Shown here in pieces: positions 18,439 to 27,316 of a DNA stretch of 48,301 bases (positions are counted from its first letter, which is position 1; every line of letters begins with the position of its first letter). Location of the stretch: positions 1-48,301 of the forward strand of contig JAJNBB010000008.1 in the NCBI GenBank assembly GCA_021155885.1, given 5' to 3'. The notes beneath the pieces were generated by a model. It worked only from the letters and a program-made list of their open reading frames with translations, was not told where the DNA came from and searched no databases. The DNA is from Fibrobacteria bacterium. Lineage in GTDB: Bacteria; Fibrobacterota; Fibrobacteria; UBA11236. A program made the translations under genes and the position numbers.

Positions 18439-20046
18439 TTACGGGTTGTATTCCTTCAAGGCTTCCTTGTTGATAACCTTGAGCTCGGTTCTGCGGTTCA
18501 GCTGACGTCCGGCCGCGGTCTTGTTGTCGGCCTTGGGCTGGCTGTAGGCGTAACCCCTGGCCGTCAAGCGTCCCTGGAGTTCCGGGGCCTCCTTGATCAT
18601 ATAGTTCACGACGGCGGCCGCGCGGCCCTGGCTCAGGTTCTGGTTGTAGTTCAACCCGCCGACGTTGTCGGTATGGCCTCCGATTTCGATCTGGAGCTTG
18701 GGATATTTCGTGAGCATTTTGGCGATCAGCGAAAGATAAGGTTCCGAATTGATCGAGATCTGGGTTTTGCCGGTTTCGAAGTACACGGCGTCGAGCAGAA
18801 GCAGACCCGTGCTCAACAATTGCTTTTCCATCTCGGAACGCTTGCTGCGCTCCTCGGCGAGCGCGCGCGCCGCCGCGACGGAATCGTTGTAGGCCTTCAA
18901 GCGCAGCGAATCCGCCATGGCCTTGGAACGGGCGCTATTGAGAGCGTTGGCGCGGGCAAGGCTGTCCGCGCGGGAATCGGCGCGGTTGGCCTGGCGGGCG
19001 AGGGCGGCGCGCTCCAGGGAATCGGCGCGCGCCTTGGCGGCGGCTTCGCGGGCCCGATAAGCGGCGTCCTTCTTTTCTCCGGCCTTGGTGTCGATGGAAT
19101 AGGTCAGGCCGCCGAAAAGGCGCCAGGGCTCAAGCGCCTGGGCGGGAGCGGCCGGACGGTCCTTGGAAAGCGAAACGTCGACGCCGAGGTTGATGTTGAC
19201 GAAAGCCGGGGTGCGCCAGGTGACCGAGGGCGTGATCCACAGGGGATCCGTGGTCTGCACGTCGTTCAGGAAGGTGCGCCAGTTGGCTTCCAGGCCCAGG
19301 ATCATGGAGGTGAGGGGAATGAATTCCGCGCCCGCGCCGGTCACGAGGGCGATGTCCTTGCCGCTTTCGAGGGAGGAGATGACGCCCTCGTTGAAGTGGA
19401 CGTTGAACCCGACGCCAGCGTCATTCGTGAAAAGCAGCGATTGGACGACGCGCACCATGAAGTCGTTGCCGTTGCGGGTTTCCAGATAGTTATACCCGTC
19501 CAAGTCGTTCGTGTTGATCTGGCTCTTTGCGGTTCCGAAAATGCCCGCGGCCTGCACGGCCACGCGGATCGGGGTTTCGCGCGAGAAGGGAATGTTGACT
19601 TGCGCGCCCAGGATGCTGCTTCCGAAACCGGAGCCGTCGCTGCTGGAGCTGCGCAGGTTGTAAATGTTGAGGACGCCGAAGACGTCGACGTATTCATTCA
19701 GTCCCAGGGCCACGCCGCCGCTCACGGTGGTGACCTGCGATCCCGCGGCCGGGGCGGTGGCCAGGGAATTTTCCTGCTTATAGAAGTTTCCGCGCAACTG
19801 CATGTTGGCGCGGCCGGCGCCCACGCCGTCGGCCGAGATGACGTGCGACATGCCGGCGGTGCCGAAGGGCGTCGCCGAGGCGGCCCGCGTCGGTTCGATG
19901 GTGGTCTTGGTGTTTTTAACGTCCGTAGTGGAATAAGTGGTTTCGGTGGTGCGCGTTTCCGTCACGGTCTGCGCGTAAGGAGCGCCGACCAGCGAAACAG
20001 CCAGCGCTAGCGCGGAAGTATAGCGAAGGGTTTTTGGTGAATTCAT
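18439..20046 (-). CDS. OmpA-family outer-membrane protein with coiled linker
   Basis: This 535-residue protein has the signal peptide MNSPKTLRYTSALALAVSLVGAPYAQ. A predicted barrel-like region runs to about residue 330 (with SHVISADGVGAGRANMQLRG), then an alanine- and arginine-rich linker of about 80 residues with repeated ADSL units. The C-terminal OmpA domain has DAVYFETGKTQI and the peptidoglycan-binding IEIGGHTDNVGG and NLSQGRAAAVVNYM. The role is to tie the outer membrane to the cell wall. The second gene at 31838-33328 is a close paralog. The promoter and Shine-Dalgarno (TGGAGGCC) are of the usual leader type, and a terminator follows directly. It is likely highly expressed. Confidence 0.9.
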   Translation of the reverse strand: MNSPKTLRYTSALALAVSLVGAPYAQTVTETRTTETTYSTTDVKNTKTTIEPTRAASATPFGTAGMSHVISADGVGAGRANMQLRGNFYKQENSLATAPAAGSQVTTVSGGVALGLNEYVDVFGVLNIYNLRSSSSDGSGFGSSILGAQVNIPFSRETPIRVAVQAAGIFGTAKSQINTNDLDGYNYLETRNGNDFMVRVVQSLLFTNDAGVGFNVHFNEGVISSLESGKDIALVTGAGAEFIPLTSMILGLEANWRTFLNDVQTTDPLWITPSVTWRTPAFVNINLGVDVSLSKDRPAAPAQALEPWRLFGGLTYSIDTKAGEKKDAAYRAREAAAKARADSLERAALARQANRADSRADSLARANALNSARSKAMADSLRLKAYNDSVAAARALAEERSKRSEMEKQLLSTGLLLLDAVYFETGKTQISINSEPYLSLIAKMLTKYPKLQIEIGGHTDNVGGLNYNQNLSQGRAAAVVNYMIKEAPELQGRLTARGYAYSQPKADNKTAAGRQLNRRTELKVINKEALKEYNP

Positions 20047-20082
20047 GAGAGGCCTCCAGAGGTTGATATCTATCCGGAGTTC

Positions 20083-20112
20083 AATCTACGGTTAATTCCT
20101 TTTAAAAGACAA
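20083..20112 (-). promoter_or_regulatory. Candidate promoter of the first OmpA gene
   Basis: On the minus strand TTGTCT (20107-20112) and TAGATT (20083-20088) are separated by 18 nt. This predicts a leader of about 30 nt with a Shine-Dalgarno, unlike the leaderless genes. Confidence 0.5.
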
Positions 20113-20328
20113 TGGCGTGACGGGATTGGGACGCGCGAATGTTGCAGGAACGTCCGGGTAGAAGCCGGCCCATATTACAGAACATTGCCGGAACGTGCCG
20201 TGTCCCCCGCAATCTCCCTTCATGCACGCAAGGGAATTACAGAAGGTCACGAAAGGGGAAACAAAAAAAAATTCAGGGTATGAACTCTTTTTGGAATCAG
20301 CGGCGAAATTAAAAGCGAAAGGTAGGTG

Positions 20329-21300
<972 letters not shown>

Positions 21301-21310
21301 GATGGTTGTT

Positions 21311-21335
21311 GTAGGGGCGACCCGCCGGGTCGCCC
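21311..21335. repeat. GTAGGGGCG palindrome, copy 1
   Basis: GTAG precedes a perfect palindrome, GGGCGACCCG facing CGGGTCGCCC around one base (21315-21335), in the purM-moxR gap. The matching CTAC on the right is lost. Other copies are at 25578, 34110 and 47092. Confidence 0.75.
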
Positions 21336-21342
21336 GTCCTCT

Positions 21343-22518
21343 TTAGTCCAGCCGGTATTCCAGCGTTTCCCCGTCCGCCGTGAGGAACAGGTTGTTGCCC
21401 GCGGGCCCGGCCTCGGTGCGGCCGATCACCTTGGCATCGATGCCCAGGTCCCGGGCGATCCCGATGAGACCGGAGGCGGCGGAGGGCTCGCATGCGATCT
21501 CCAGGCGGTGTCCCATGTTCAACGAGCGGTATAATTCCCGCTTGGCGAGCCTCGAGGCGTCGCGCAGGGCGCGGAACAGCGGCGGCGGGTCGAAGAGGTT
21601 GTCCTTGACGTAGGTCAGGTTCTTTCCGAAGCGCAAGCATTTGGTTTGGGCGCCGCCGGTGTTGTGGCAGACGAAGGCGATGGCGTCGCGGGCCTCGGCG
21701 AAGGCGCGGGCCAGCACGGGCGCGTAGGTGCGCGTGGGAGAGAGCAGGGCCTCGCCCACGGTCAGGGACGAACCGGGCAGGGGATCCCGCAGGCGGTAGG
21801 GACCGGTGTAGGCGAGATCCCGGATCTCGGGGGCGTAGGCTTCGGGGTACAGGTCGCGATAATGCGACGAGAGCAGTTCGTGCCGGGCGGAGGTCAGCCC
21901 GTTGCTGCCCATGCCTGAGTTTTCCTTCGTCTCGTACACGGCCTTGCCGTAGGAGGCGAAACCGACGATCGAAAGTCCGGGACGAAGCTTGTCTCCCGAA
22001 ATCACGTCCTTGCGCTTCAGGCGCGCGACCATGGTCGAGTCGACCACCAGCGTCCGCACCGCGTCGCCCATGTCGGCGGTCTCGCCGCCGCCGCTGACGA
22101 TCTCCACGCCGTGGCGTCCCAGCATTTCGGCGCACTCGCGGTAACCCGCGATGACGGCGGCGATCACCTCTCCGGGAATGATCTTGGCGTTGCGGCCCAG
22201 GGTGTTCGACAACAGGAAGGGACCCGTGGCTCCCACGCACAGAAGGTCGTCTAGATTCATGACCAGGCTGTCCTGCGCGAGGCCTTTGAACACCGAGGCG
22301 TCGTCGGTTTCCTTCCACCAGAGATAGGCCGCCACCGATTTCGTCCCGGCGCCGTCGGCGTGGATGAGAAGACAGTCCTCGGGGCTGCCTGTCAGCGAAT
22401 CCGGCAGGATTTTGCAGAAAGCGCCGGGAAAGAGGCCCGGATCCTCGCCCTGGATGGCGGCATGCACTTCACTTTTGTCCGCGGACGCGCCGCGGTCTTC
22501 ATAACGGAGGGAGGTCAT
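21343..22518 (-). CDS. purM: Phosphoribosylformylglycinamidine cyclo-ligase (AIR synthase)
   Basis: This 391-residue enzyme uses ATP to close FGAM into 5-aminoimidazole ribonucleotide, the fifth step of purine synthesis. The family hallmarks are present: LLIHADGAGTKSVAAYLWWK, DDLLCVGA, VSGGGETADMGD, an FASYGK segment and the C-terminal HNTGGAQTK. It is longer than the E. coli type (about 345) and looks like the long form seen in Bacteroidetes-like lineages. A TAAATT box is 6 nt upstream of the ATG, in front of a heptamer array that reaches into its promoter. With hpt at 5310 the window encodes both purine synthesis and salvage functions. moxR follows on the same strand. Confidence 0.95.
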   Translation of the reverse strand: MTSLRYEDRGASADKSEVHAAIQGEDPGLFPGAFCKILPDSLTGSPEDCLLIHADGAGTKSVAAYLWWKETDDASVFKGLAQDSLVMNLDDLLCVGATGPFLLSNTLGRNAKIIPGEVIAAVIAGYRECAEMLGRHGVEIVSGGGETADMGDAVRTLVVDSTMVARLKRKDVISGDKLRPGLSIVGFASYGKAVYETKENSGMGSNGLTSARHELLSSHYRDLYPEAYAPEIRDLAYTGPYRLRDPLPGSSLTVGEALLSPTRTYAPVLARAFAEARDAIAFVCHNTGGAQTKCLRFGKNLTYVKDNLFDPPPLFRALRDASRLAKRELYRSLNMGHRLEIACEPSAASGLIGIARDLGIDAKVIGRTEAGPAGNNLFLTADGETLEYRLD

Positions 22519-22524
22519 GGGGGA

Positions 22525-22530
22525 AATTTA
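22525..22530 (-). promoter_or_regulatory. Candidate -10 box of purM (leaderless type)
   Basis: TAAATT lies exactly 6 nt before the ATG at 22518. The bases in the expected -35 position belong to the heptamer array. Confidence 0.5.
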
Positions 22531-22595
22531 GTTGGTGGTTGGGAGTTGGGGGTTGGGGGAGAATACAAAAACGCGTCCCCAAGCCCCCGACTTTC
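22531..22595. repeat. Inverted arrays of 7-bp repeats, locus 1
   Basis: The left arm (22531-22559) is four degenerate GTTGGGG-type heptamers. The right arm (about 22576-22595) is the reverse complement, less regular. They can form a long hairpin between purM and the SMP-30 genes. Confidence 0.6.
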
Positions 22596-22634
22596 CATCC
22601 ATCAGGGAGCCGCCTTGATCGGCGGAACCCGGAT

Positions 22635-23738
22635 TCAGCGACCGGCTTCGCGGACAGGCGCTTTCACGGAGGGGACCTTCGCGTCCGGCGCCAGTAGGCG
22701 GCCGCGCAGGTCGCGGGATTCCGTTTCGACCGAAGGGACGTGCCTGGATTGGGGGAGCCCGCGGCGCACTGCCACCGGTCCCTGCGCAGGCGGCCGCCCG
22801 GCCACCTTCACCTTGAGGGAGTAAAGCCCGCCGTCGCCGGTGATGAAAAGCGTCTTCAGATCGGCGCCGCCAAAGGCGCAATTATCCGCGTTGCCCGCGA
22901 CGCCCCCGCGATTATTGAAGGATCCGGGCGGGTTCGCGAGCGAAACGCGCCCGATTGAATCTCCGCGCGCGCTGTAAACCTTGATATATCCCTGGCTATA
23001 GCTCGCCACCCAGCGATTGTTGTGCGAGTCCACGCAGCCGCCGTCGGTTCCGGGCTGCATGGCGGTGCTGATGAAGGTGGTACGGTTGATCAAGGCGTTG
23101 TTGGTGGAATCGATCTCGAAACGATACACGCCCCCTCCGGTGGAATTCACGTACACCGCCTTCTGCTCTTCCAGCCATTCGATGCCGTTGGCCTGCGTGA
23201 TGTTGGTGGTGACGGAGGAGAGCTGCCGCGAGGGGCTGAGATAATAGACGGCGCTGCCCAGGGCGGTGAAGTAAATGTCTCCCTTGGACCCTATGGAAAG
23301 ATCGTTGGCCTGGCTGAAGCTGACGCCGTTCGTCCCCGAGGTCACCAGTATCGAATCGATCACGCCGCTATCCCCGACCGCCGCCTGCTTGAGGCGCGAG
23401 AGGCGTCCGTCCTGGGCCACGATCAGCCGCCCCTGCTTGTCGAACTCGATGCCGTTGTTCTGGCGAAACGCGTACCAGATGATGCCCGTGTCCACGCCGG
23501 GCTTGACGCGATGGATCGGCCAGTTGGCGGCGGAATTCGCGCCTTGCTGCGTGAAATACACCGACCCCGTCGCGGGCTCCCACGCGGGGCCCTCGCAGTA
23601 GGCGGGGACGCGCTTGACCCAAGTGATCGTGTCGCCCGCGGTGTAAAGGGAGTCCGGAAGCTGGATCACATTCTGTGCCGTCGCGAGGAACGCGAATGTT
23701 CCGATCAAGATAGCGGCAAACGGTAGTTTTTTAATCAT
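22635..23738 (-). CDS. SMP-30/gluconolactonase-type exported beta-propeller, copy 2
   Basis: This 367-residue protein has the signal peptide MIKKLPFAAILIGTFAFLATAQ, so it is exported. The propeller signatures are CEGPAWEP near the N-terminus, ANDLSIGSKGDIYFTAL, ANGIEWLEEQKAVYVN and DGGCVDSHNNRWVAS, the last being the family's metal-site D-x-x-x-D/N-x-x-x-W-V-A type motif. SMP-30 members hydrolyse lactones such as gluconolactone, and the substrate here is unknown. It is an adjacent paralog of 23778-24881 (same length). Both share the tail ..RD-x-R-GRLL. The start at 23738 gives the signal peptide and has AGGAAGG upstream. Promoter signals were not seen, so it is likely co-transcribed with copy 1. 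Confidence 0.85.
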   Translation of the reverse strand: MIKKLPFAAILIGTFAFLATAQNVIQLPDSLYTAGDTITWVKRVPAYCEGPAWEPATGSVYFTQQGANSAANWPIHRVKPGVDTGIIWYAFRQNNGIEFDKQGRLIVAQDGRLSRLKQAAVGDSGVIDSILVTSGTNGVSFSQANDLSIGSKGDIYFTALGSAVYYLSPSRQLSSVTTNITQANGIEWLEEQKAVYVNSTGGGVYRFEIDSTNNALINRTTFISTAMQPGTDGGCVDSHNNRWVASYSQGYIKVYSARGDSIGRVSLANPPGSFNNRGGVAGNADNCAFGGADLKTLFITGDGGLYSLKVKVAGRPPAQGPVAVRRGLPQSRHVPSVETESRDLRGRLLAPDAKVPSVKAPVREAGR

Positions 23739-23777
23739 GGTGGCCTTCCTGTTCCAGTTAAGCAAGTAACGCCTGGA

Positions 23778-24881
23778 TCAACGCGGGGTTTCGCCGGGAA
23801 TCTTCAGGGCGGGAACGTTTCCCGCGGATCCCGGGTTTCCCTTAAGCAGGCGGCCGCGTACGTCGCGGCCTTGGGGCGCGCCGGTCTCCTTCGGCGCGAA
23901 CGCCTGAGCGCGCGCGGTGCGCAGCGCGGTGGGGTTTCCATAGCGCGGCCGTCCCGGCACCTTGAGCCGGATGCTGTATAGGCCGCCGTCGCCCGTGAAG
24001 TACAGGGTCTTGAGATCCGGACCGCCGAAAATCATGTTGCTGACATTTCCCTGAGCTCCGGAGAAACCCTCGAAACCGCTCGTCACAACTTTGGGAACGA
24101 TCCTTCCGATCGAGTCGCCCTTCGCGTTGAAGACGCGGATTTCTCCGTTCGTGAATCCGGCGATATAGCGGTTTCCGTGGGAATCGATCGTACCGCCATC
24201 CGCGTAGGTTCCGCCGCTTCCCGCCAGCACGGTGATGAAGGTGGTCGGATTTGTTAGCGTGCCGTTTGGATTCACCTTGTAGCGCTTTACCTGACGGCTC
24301 TCATTCACGTAGACCGCGCTGTCTTCCTGCACCCACTCGATGCCGTTGGCAGAGGTAGCGCCGCTGTACGCAAGCGTAACCAGGCGGTCCGGGCTCAGGT
24401 AATAGATCTGCGTGCTGTTGGTGGTGAAGTAAACGGCGCCGTTGCTGCCGATGCTCAGGTCGTTCACCAGGCCGACCGTGACGCCGTTGTTGGGCGAGGT
24501 GAACAGCACGCTGTCCACCGAACCGTCGGGCTTGTATCGGGTGAGCCTTCCTCTTTGCGCGGCGACGACCTGACCCTGGGGGTCGAGGTCGAGGCCGTTT
24601 GCTTCACCGGGGCTGGCTACCCACACGATGCCCGTGTCGACCCCGGGCTTGACGCGGATGATGGGCCAAGTGGTCGCGCCAAGCTGCTGACGGGTGAAGT
24701 AGACGTATCCCGTTGCCGGTTCCCAGACGGGGCCTTCGCAAAAGGTGGGGATTTTTTTCACCCAGGTGATGGTGTCCCCGGCCGCGTAAAGCGAGTCGGG
24801 CATCTGAATGATGGTCTGGGCGGAAACTCCGCCCGCGGCGGACAGGACGGCCAAGGCCGTCAGCAGGATTCGATTTTGCAT
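23778..24881 (-). CDS. SMP-30/gluconolactonase-type exported beta-propeller, copy 1
   Basis: This 367-residue exported protein (signal MQNRILLTALAVLSAAGGVSAQ) is a paralog of the next gene downstream. It begins with the same block, TIIQMPDSLYAAGDTITWVKKIPTFCEGPVWEP, and has NDLSIGSNGAVYFTT, ANGIEWVQEDSAVYVNE and DGGTIDSHGNRYIAGF in the expected blade positions. The C-terminus has RDVRGRLL, as in the second copy and the partial gene at 1-129, which may be a sorting tail. TACATT stands 6 nt before the ATG. The 39-nt gap between the copies suggests one transcript from a tandem duplication. Confidence 0.85.
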   Translation of the reverse strand: MQNRILLTALAVLSAAGGVSAQTIIQMPDSLYAAGDTITWVKKIPTFCEGPVWEPATGYVYFTRQQLGATTWPIIRVKPGVDTGIVWVASPGEANGLDLDPQGQVVAAQRGRLTRYKPDGSVDSVLFTSPNNGVTVGLVNDLSIGSNGAVYFTTNSTQIYYLSPDRLVTLAYSGATSANGIEWVQEDSAVYVNESRQVKRYKVNPNGTLTNPTTFITVLAGSGGTYADGGTIDSHGNRYIAGFTNGEIRVFNAKGDSIGRIVPKVVTSGFEGFSGAQGNVSNMIFGGPDLKTLYFTGDGGLYSIRLKVPGRPRYGNPTALRTARAQAFAPKETGAPQGRDVRGRLLKGNPGSAGNVPALKIPGETPR

Positions 24882-24887
24882 GGGGCT

Positions 24888-24893
24888 AATGTA
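24888..24893 (-). promoter_or_regulatory. Candidate -10 box of the SMP-30 pair (leaderless type)
   Basis: TACATT lies exactly 6 nt before the ATG at 24881. Confidence 0.5.
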
Positions 24894-24910
24894 ACGCCGC
24901 CCGGAGCGCT

Positions 24911-25564
24911 TTACGCCGGATTTTTGCCTTTGTTTCCGAAGCGGGAGCGGGCCACGGCGAACAGCGTGGGCAGCAGGGACACCACGATGATCCCCAGCAC
25001 CACCAGGCTGAAATTATCCTGGATCACGGGGATGTTCCCGAACAGGTATCCCGCGAGCATGCAGGAAAACACCCAGAGGACCGCTCCCGAAATATTGTAG
25101 GAAGTGAACCGGCCGTATGCCATTCCTCCCATTCCGGCCACGAAGGGGGCGAAAGTGCGCACGATGGGCAGGAAGCGCGCGAGTACCAGGGTTTTCGCTC
25201 CGTGCTTCGCGTAGAACTCCGTGGTCTTGTCGATGTAGCGGGTGTTCAGAAAGCGGCCGGTGTCGCTGAACCCCTTCATCCCGAAGATCCTGCCCGTGCC
25301 GTAGTTGACCGCGTCGCCCAGGATGGCGGCGGCCACGAGCAGAAAGAAGGCCAGGAAAGGGTTCAGGAGGCCGAGGGCCGCGAACGATCCCACCGCGAAC
25401 AACAGCGAATCCCCGGGCAGAAACGGCGTGACCACGAGGCCGGTTTCGCAGAAGATGATCACGAACAAAATCAGGTAGGTCAGCGCCCCGTATTGCTGGA
25501 TCGCCTGGGCGAGGTGGGCGTCGAAGTGCAGGAAGAAGTCGAGGACGGCTTGTATGAATTCCAT
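24911..25564 (-). CDS. DedA-family membrane protein
   Basis: This 217-residue polytopic protein is of the DedA/SNARE-associated family. The signatures are ETGLVVTPFLPGDSLLFAVGSFA in the first third and the basic motif ARFLPIVRTFAPFVAGMGGMAYGRFTSYN in the middle, with hydrophobic helices on both sides. DedA proteins are thought to move lipids such as undecaprenyl phosphate between membrane leaflets, and they affect cell division and drug sensitivity. Its neighbour on the same strand is murG, a user of lipid II, so an undecaprenyl-lipid role fits but is unproved. A TACCTT box lies 7 nt before the start. Confidence 0.9.
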   Translation of the reverse strand: MEFIQAVLDFFLHFDAHLAQAIQQYGALTYLILFVIIFCETGLVVTPFLPGDSLLFAVGSFAALGLLNPFLAFFLLVAAAILGDAVNYGTGRIFGMKGFSDTGRFLNTRYIDKTTEFYAKHGAKTLVLARFLPIVRTFAPFVAGMGGMAYGRFTSYNISGAVLWVFSCMLAGYLFGNIPVIQDNFSLVVLGIIVVSLLPTLFAVARSRFGNKGKNPA

Positions 25565-25571
25565 GATGTTG

Positions 25572-25577
25572 AAGGTA
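25572..25577 (-). promoter_or_regulatory. Candidate -10 box of the DedA gene
   Basis: TACCTT is 7 nt before the ATG at 25564 and directly touches the palindrome at 25578-25616. Confidence 0.4.
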
Positions 25578-25616
25578 GCCGCGTAGGGGCGGGTTTTAAA
25601 CCCGCCCCTACGCGGC
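25578..25616. repeat. GTAGGGGCG palindrome, copy 2, at the murG stop codon
   Basis: This is a perfect 39-nt palindrome: 19-nt arms beginning GCCGCGTAGGGGCGGG around a single T. The TAG of its minus-strand GTAGGGG sequence is the stop codon of murG, so the last two MurG residues also come from the repeat. Confidence 0.85.
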
Positions 25617-26693
25617 GGCGCCTTCGATCACGGCGAGCACGTTGGTGGTCCCGTGCGCGAGGTCCGAGGCGTGCATGTTCGCGATCAGGCTTTCCTCCTC
25701 GCGCCGCAGGCTTTCCAGGGCGGCGCGGAGCGACTCGCGGGTGAGCCTTTCCTGCGGCAGCACGTGGGCCAGCCCGCGCCGCGCGAAGGACTCGGCGTTC
25801 AGGATCTGGTCGCCCCGCGAGGCCCCGCCCGGCAGGGGAACGAGCAGCATCGGCTTGCGCAGCGCCAGCAGCTCGAACAGCGAGTTAGCGCCCGCGCGGG
25901 AAACGACCCGGTCGGCGGCGGCCAGGACGTCGGCCAGGCCCGCGCCCAGGAACTCGAACTGCCGATATCCCGCGCGGCCCTCCAGGCTTTTGTCCAGCCA
26001 TCCCTTGCCGCATAAGTGGACGACGTTCATCGACGGGAGCACCCAATCGAGGTTCGCGCGCAAGGCTTCGTTGACGGCCTTCGAACCGAGGCTGCCGCCC
26101 ATGACCAGGAGAAGGGGCTTGTCCGCCGCGAAGCCGAGCGCCTTCAGGCCCGCCTCGCGGTCGCCGTGAAAAAGCTCCGCGCGGATCGGCGTGCCGGTAA
26201 GCACGGCTTTACCCGCGGGAAGATGGCCGAGGGTCTCGGGAAAGCTGGCGCAAATCCGCGTGCAGAATGGCAGGCTGATCCGGTTCGCCAGCCCGGGCGT
26301 GAGGTCGGACTCGTGCAGCACCACCGGGACGCGGCGCAGCGCGGCGGCGTACACGACGGGCACCGAGACGAAGCCGCCCTTTGAGAACACCACGTCCGGA
26401 CGGATCTTGCCGAGCAGGCGCAGCGCGTCGAGCGAGCCCTGGAGGACGCGCAGGGGGTCGGTAAAGTTTCGCCACGAAAAATAGCGGCGCAGCTTGCCGG
26501 TGGAAATCGCATGGAAGGGAATGCCGGCGGCCTCGGCGAGCCCGCGCTCGGGACCGGTGGAGGAACCCAGGTAGTGGATCTCCCAGCCCCTTTCGAGCAG
26601 GCGGGGCGCGAGCGCCAGGTTGGGCATCACGTGTCCGGCGGTGCCGCCGCCCGTGAACACGATTTTTTTTACGGAGACGGTTTCATCCGGCAT
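25608..26693 (-). CDS. murG: MurG, lipid II synthase GlcNAc transferase
   Basis: This 361-residue membrane-associated GT-B enzyme adds GlcNAc from UDP-GlcNAc to lipid I to make lipid II. The N-terminal GGGTAGHVMP (about 15-24), HESDLTPGLANR (about 136-147), the donor-domain SRAGANSLFELLAL and PLPGGASRGDQILNA are all present. The usual division/cell-wall cluster partners (murC, ftsW) are absent, so this is a solitary murG. Its reading frame ends inside a palindromic repeat. TATCTT lies 6 nt before the ATG. It is followed by dedA and preceded by a TlpA-like gene, each with its own putative box, so several promoters may serve this minus-strand block. Confidence 0.95.
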   Translation of the reverse strand: MPDETVSVKKIVFTGGGTAGHVMPNLALAPRLLERGWEIHYLGSSTGPERGLAEAAGIPFHAISTGKLRRYFSWRNFTDPLRVLQGSLDALRLLGKIRPDVVFSKGGFVSVPVVYAAALRRVPVVLHESDLTPGLANRISLPFCTRICASFPETLGHLPAGKAVLTGTPIRAELFHGDREAGLKALGFAADKPLLLVMGGSLGSKAVNEALRANLDWVLPSMNVVHLCGKGWLDKSLEGRAGYRQFEFLGAGLADVLAAADRVVSRAGANSLFELLALRKPMLLVPLPGGASRGDQILNAESFARRGLAHVLPQERLTRESLRAALESLRREEESLIANMHASDLAHGTTNVLAVIEGAAA

Positions 26694-26699
26694 GGCCGG

Positions 26700-26705
26700 A
26701 AGATA
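26700..26705 (-). promoter_or_regulatory. Candidate -10 box of murG (leaderless type)
   Basis: TATCTT lies exactly 6 nt before the ATG at 26693, in the 46-bp gap after the TlpA-like gene. Confidence 0.5.
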
Positions 26706-26739
26706 GAACGCGGCGCATGGAACGCGTAGGGCCGACGGC

Positions 26740-27249
26740 CTATTCGTTCAAGAGCAACTGAAGCTGGCGTTCGACGGCCACCAGCGCCTTGGCGCCGTAG
26801 CCGTCGTGGCGGAACCGGAGCACGCCCTGCTTGTCGATCAGAAAGCTGCTCGGCATGCGTTCCACGCGGTAGGCCTCGGACACCTTCTGCGCGCTGTCGT
26901 GCACGGGGCGCAGGCCGGGCTCCACCGCGCGAACGAAGGTGAGGGCCTTGTCGCGGTCGGTGTCGACGCTGATGGCGACCACTTCCACGTCGGGGAAGCG
27001 CGTCTTGATCTCGGCGATGCGGGGCATCAGTTGCCGGCACGGGTGGCACCAACTCGCCCAGAAATCGATGAGTACGACCTTGCCCTTGAGGGCCGACAGC
27101 GTGACCGTTTCTTCCCGGGAGAATCCCGAAAGCGTGAAGTTCGGGGCCGGCTTGCCGAGCCCCGACTTGTCCCGCGCCGCGGCGGGATCCGCCGAGAACA
27201 AGATCCCCATCAGGGAGGCGAGCAGGAAGGCTCCGGAGAAACGTTTCAT
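26740..27249 (-). CDS. TlpA-like thiol-disulfide oxidoreductase
   Basis: This 169-residue periplasmic protein has the signal peptide MKRFSGAFLLASLMGILFSADPAAA. A thioredoxin-fold domain follows with NFTLSGF and the active site WASWCHPC (Cys68, Cys71), then VEVVAISVDTD and the cis-proline loop RMPSSFLID. The family reduces disulfides in the periplasm, for example for cytochrome c maturation, or protects thiols. No cytochrome gene is near, so the target is open. TAGATT lies 6 nt before the ATG. It is 67 bp after waaA and 46 bp before murG. Confidence 0.9.
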   Translation of the reverse strand: MKRFSGAFLLASLMGILFSADPAAARDKSGLGKPAPNFTLSGFSREETVTLSALKGKVVLIDFWASWCHPCRQLMPRIAEIKTRFPDVEVVAISVDTDRDKALTFVRAVEPGLRPVHDSAQKVSEAYRVERMPSSFLIDKQGVLRFRHDGYGAKALVAVERQLQLLLNE

Positions 27250-27255
27250 GCCATC

Positions 27256-27261
27256 AATCTA
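27256..27261 (-). promoter_or_regulatory. Candidate -10 box of the TlpA-like gene (leaderless type)
   Basis: TAGATT lies exactly 6 nt before the ATG at 27249. Confidence 0.5.
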
Positions 27262-27316
27262 CCGCCGGGCCGGTCGCGCAGCGCGGGAAAACGGTCAAAT
27301 CGTTACATACAAATCG

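Noticed and set aside
18293-18505. A 70-codon frame before and across the OmpA terminator
   Set aside because: It contains the terminator hairpin and the end of another gene, so it is chance.
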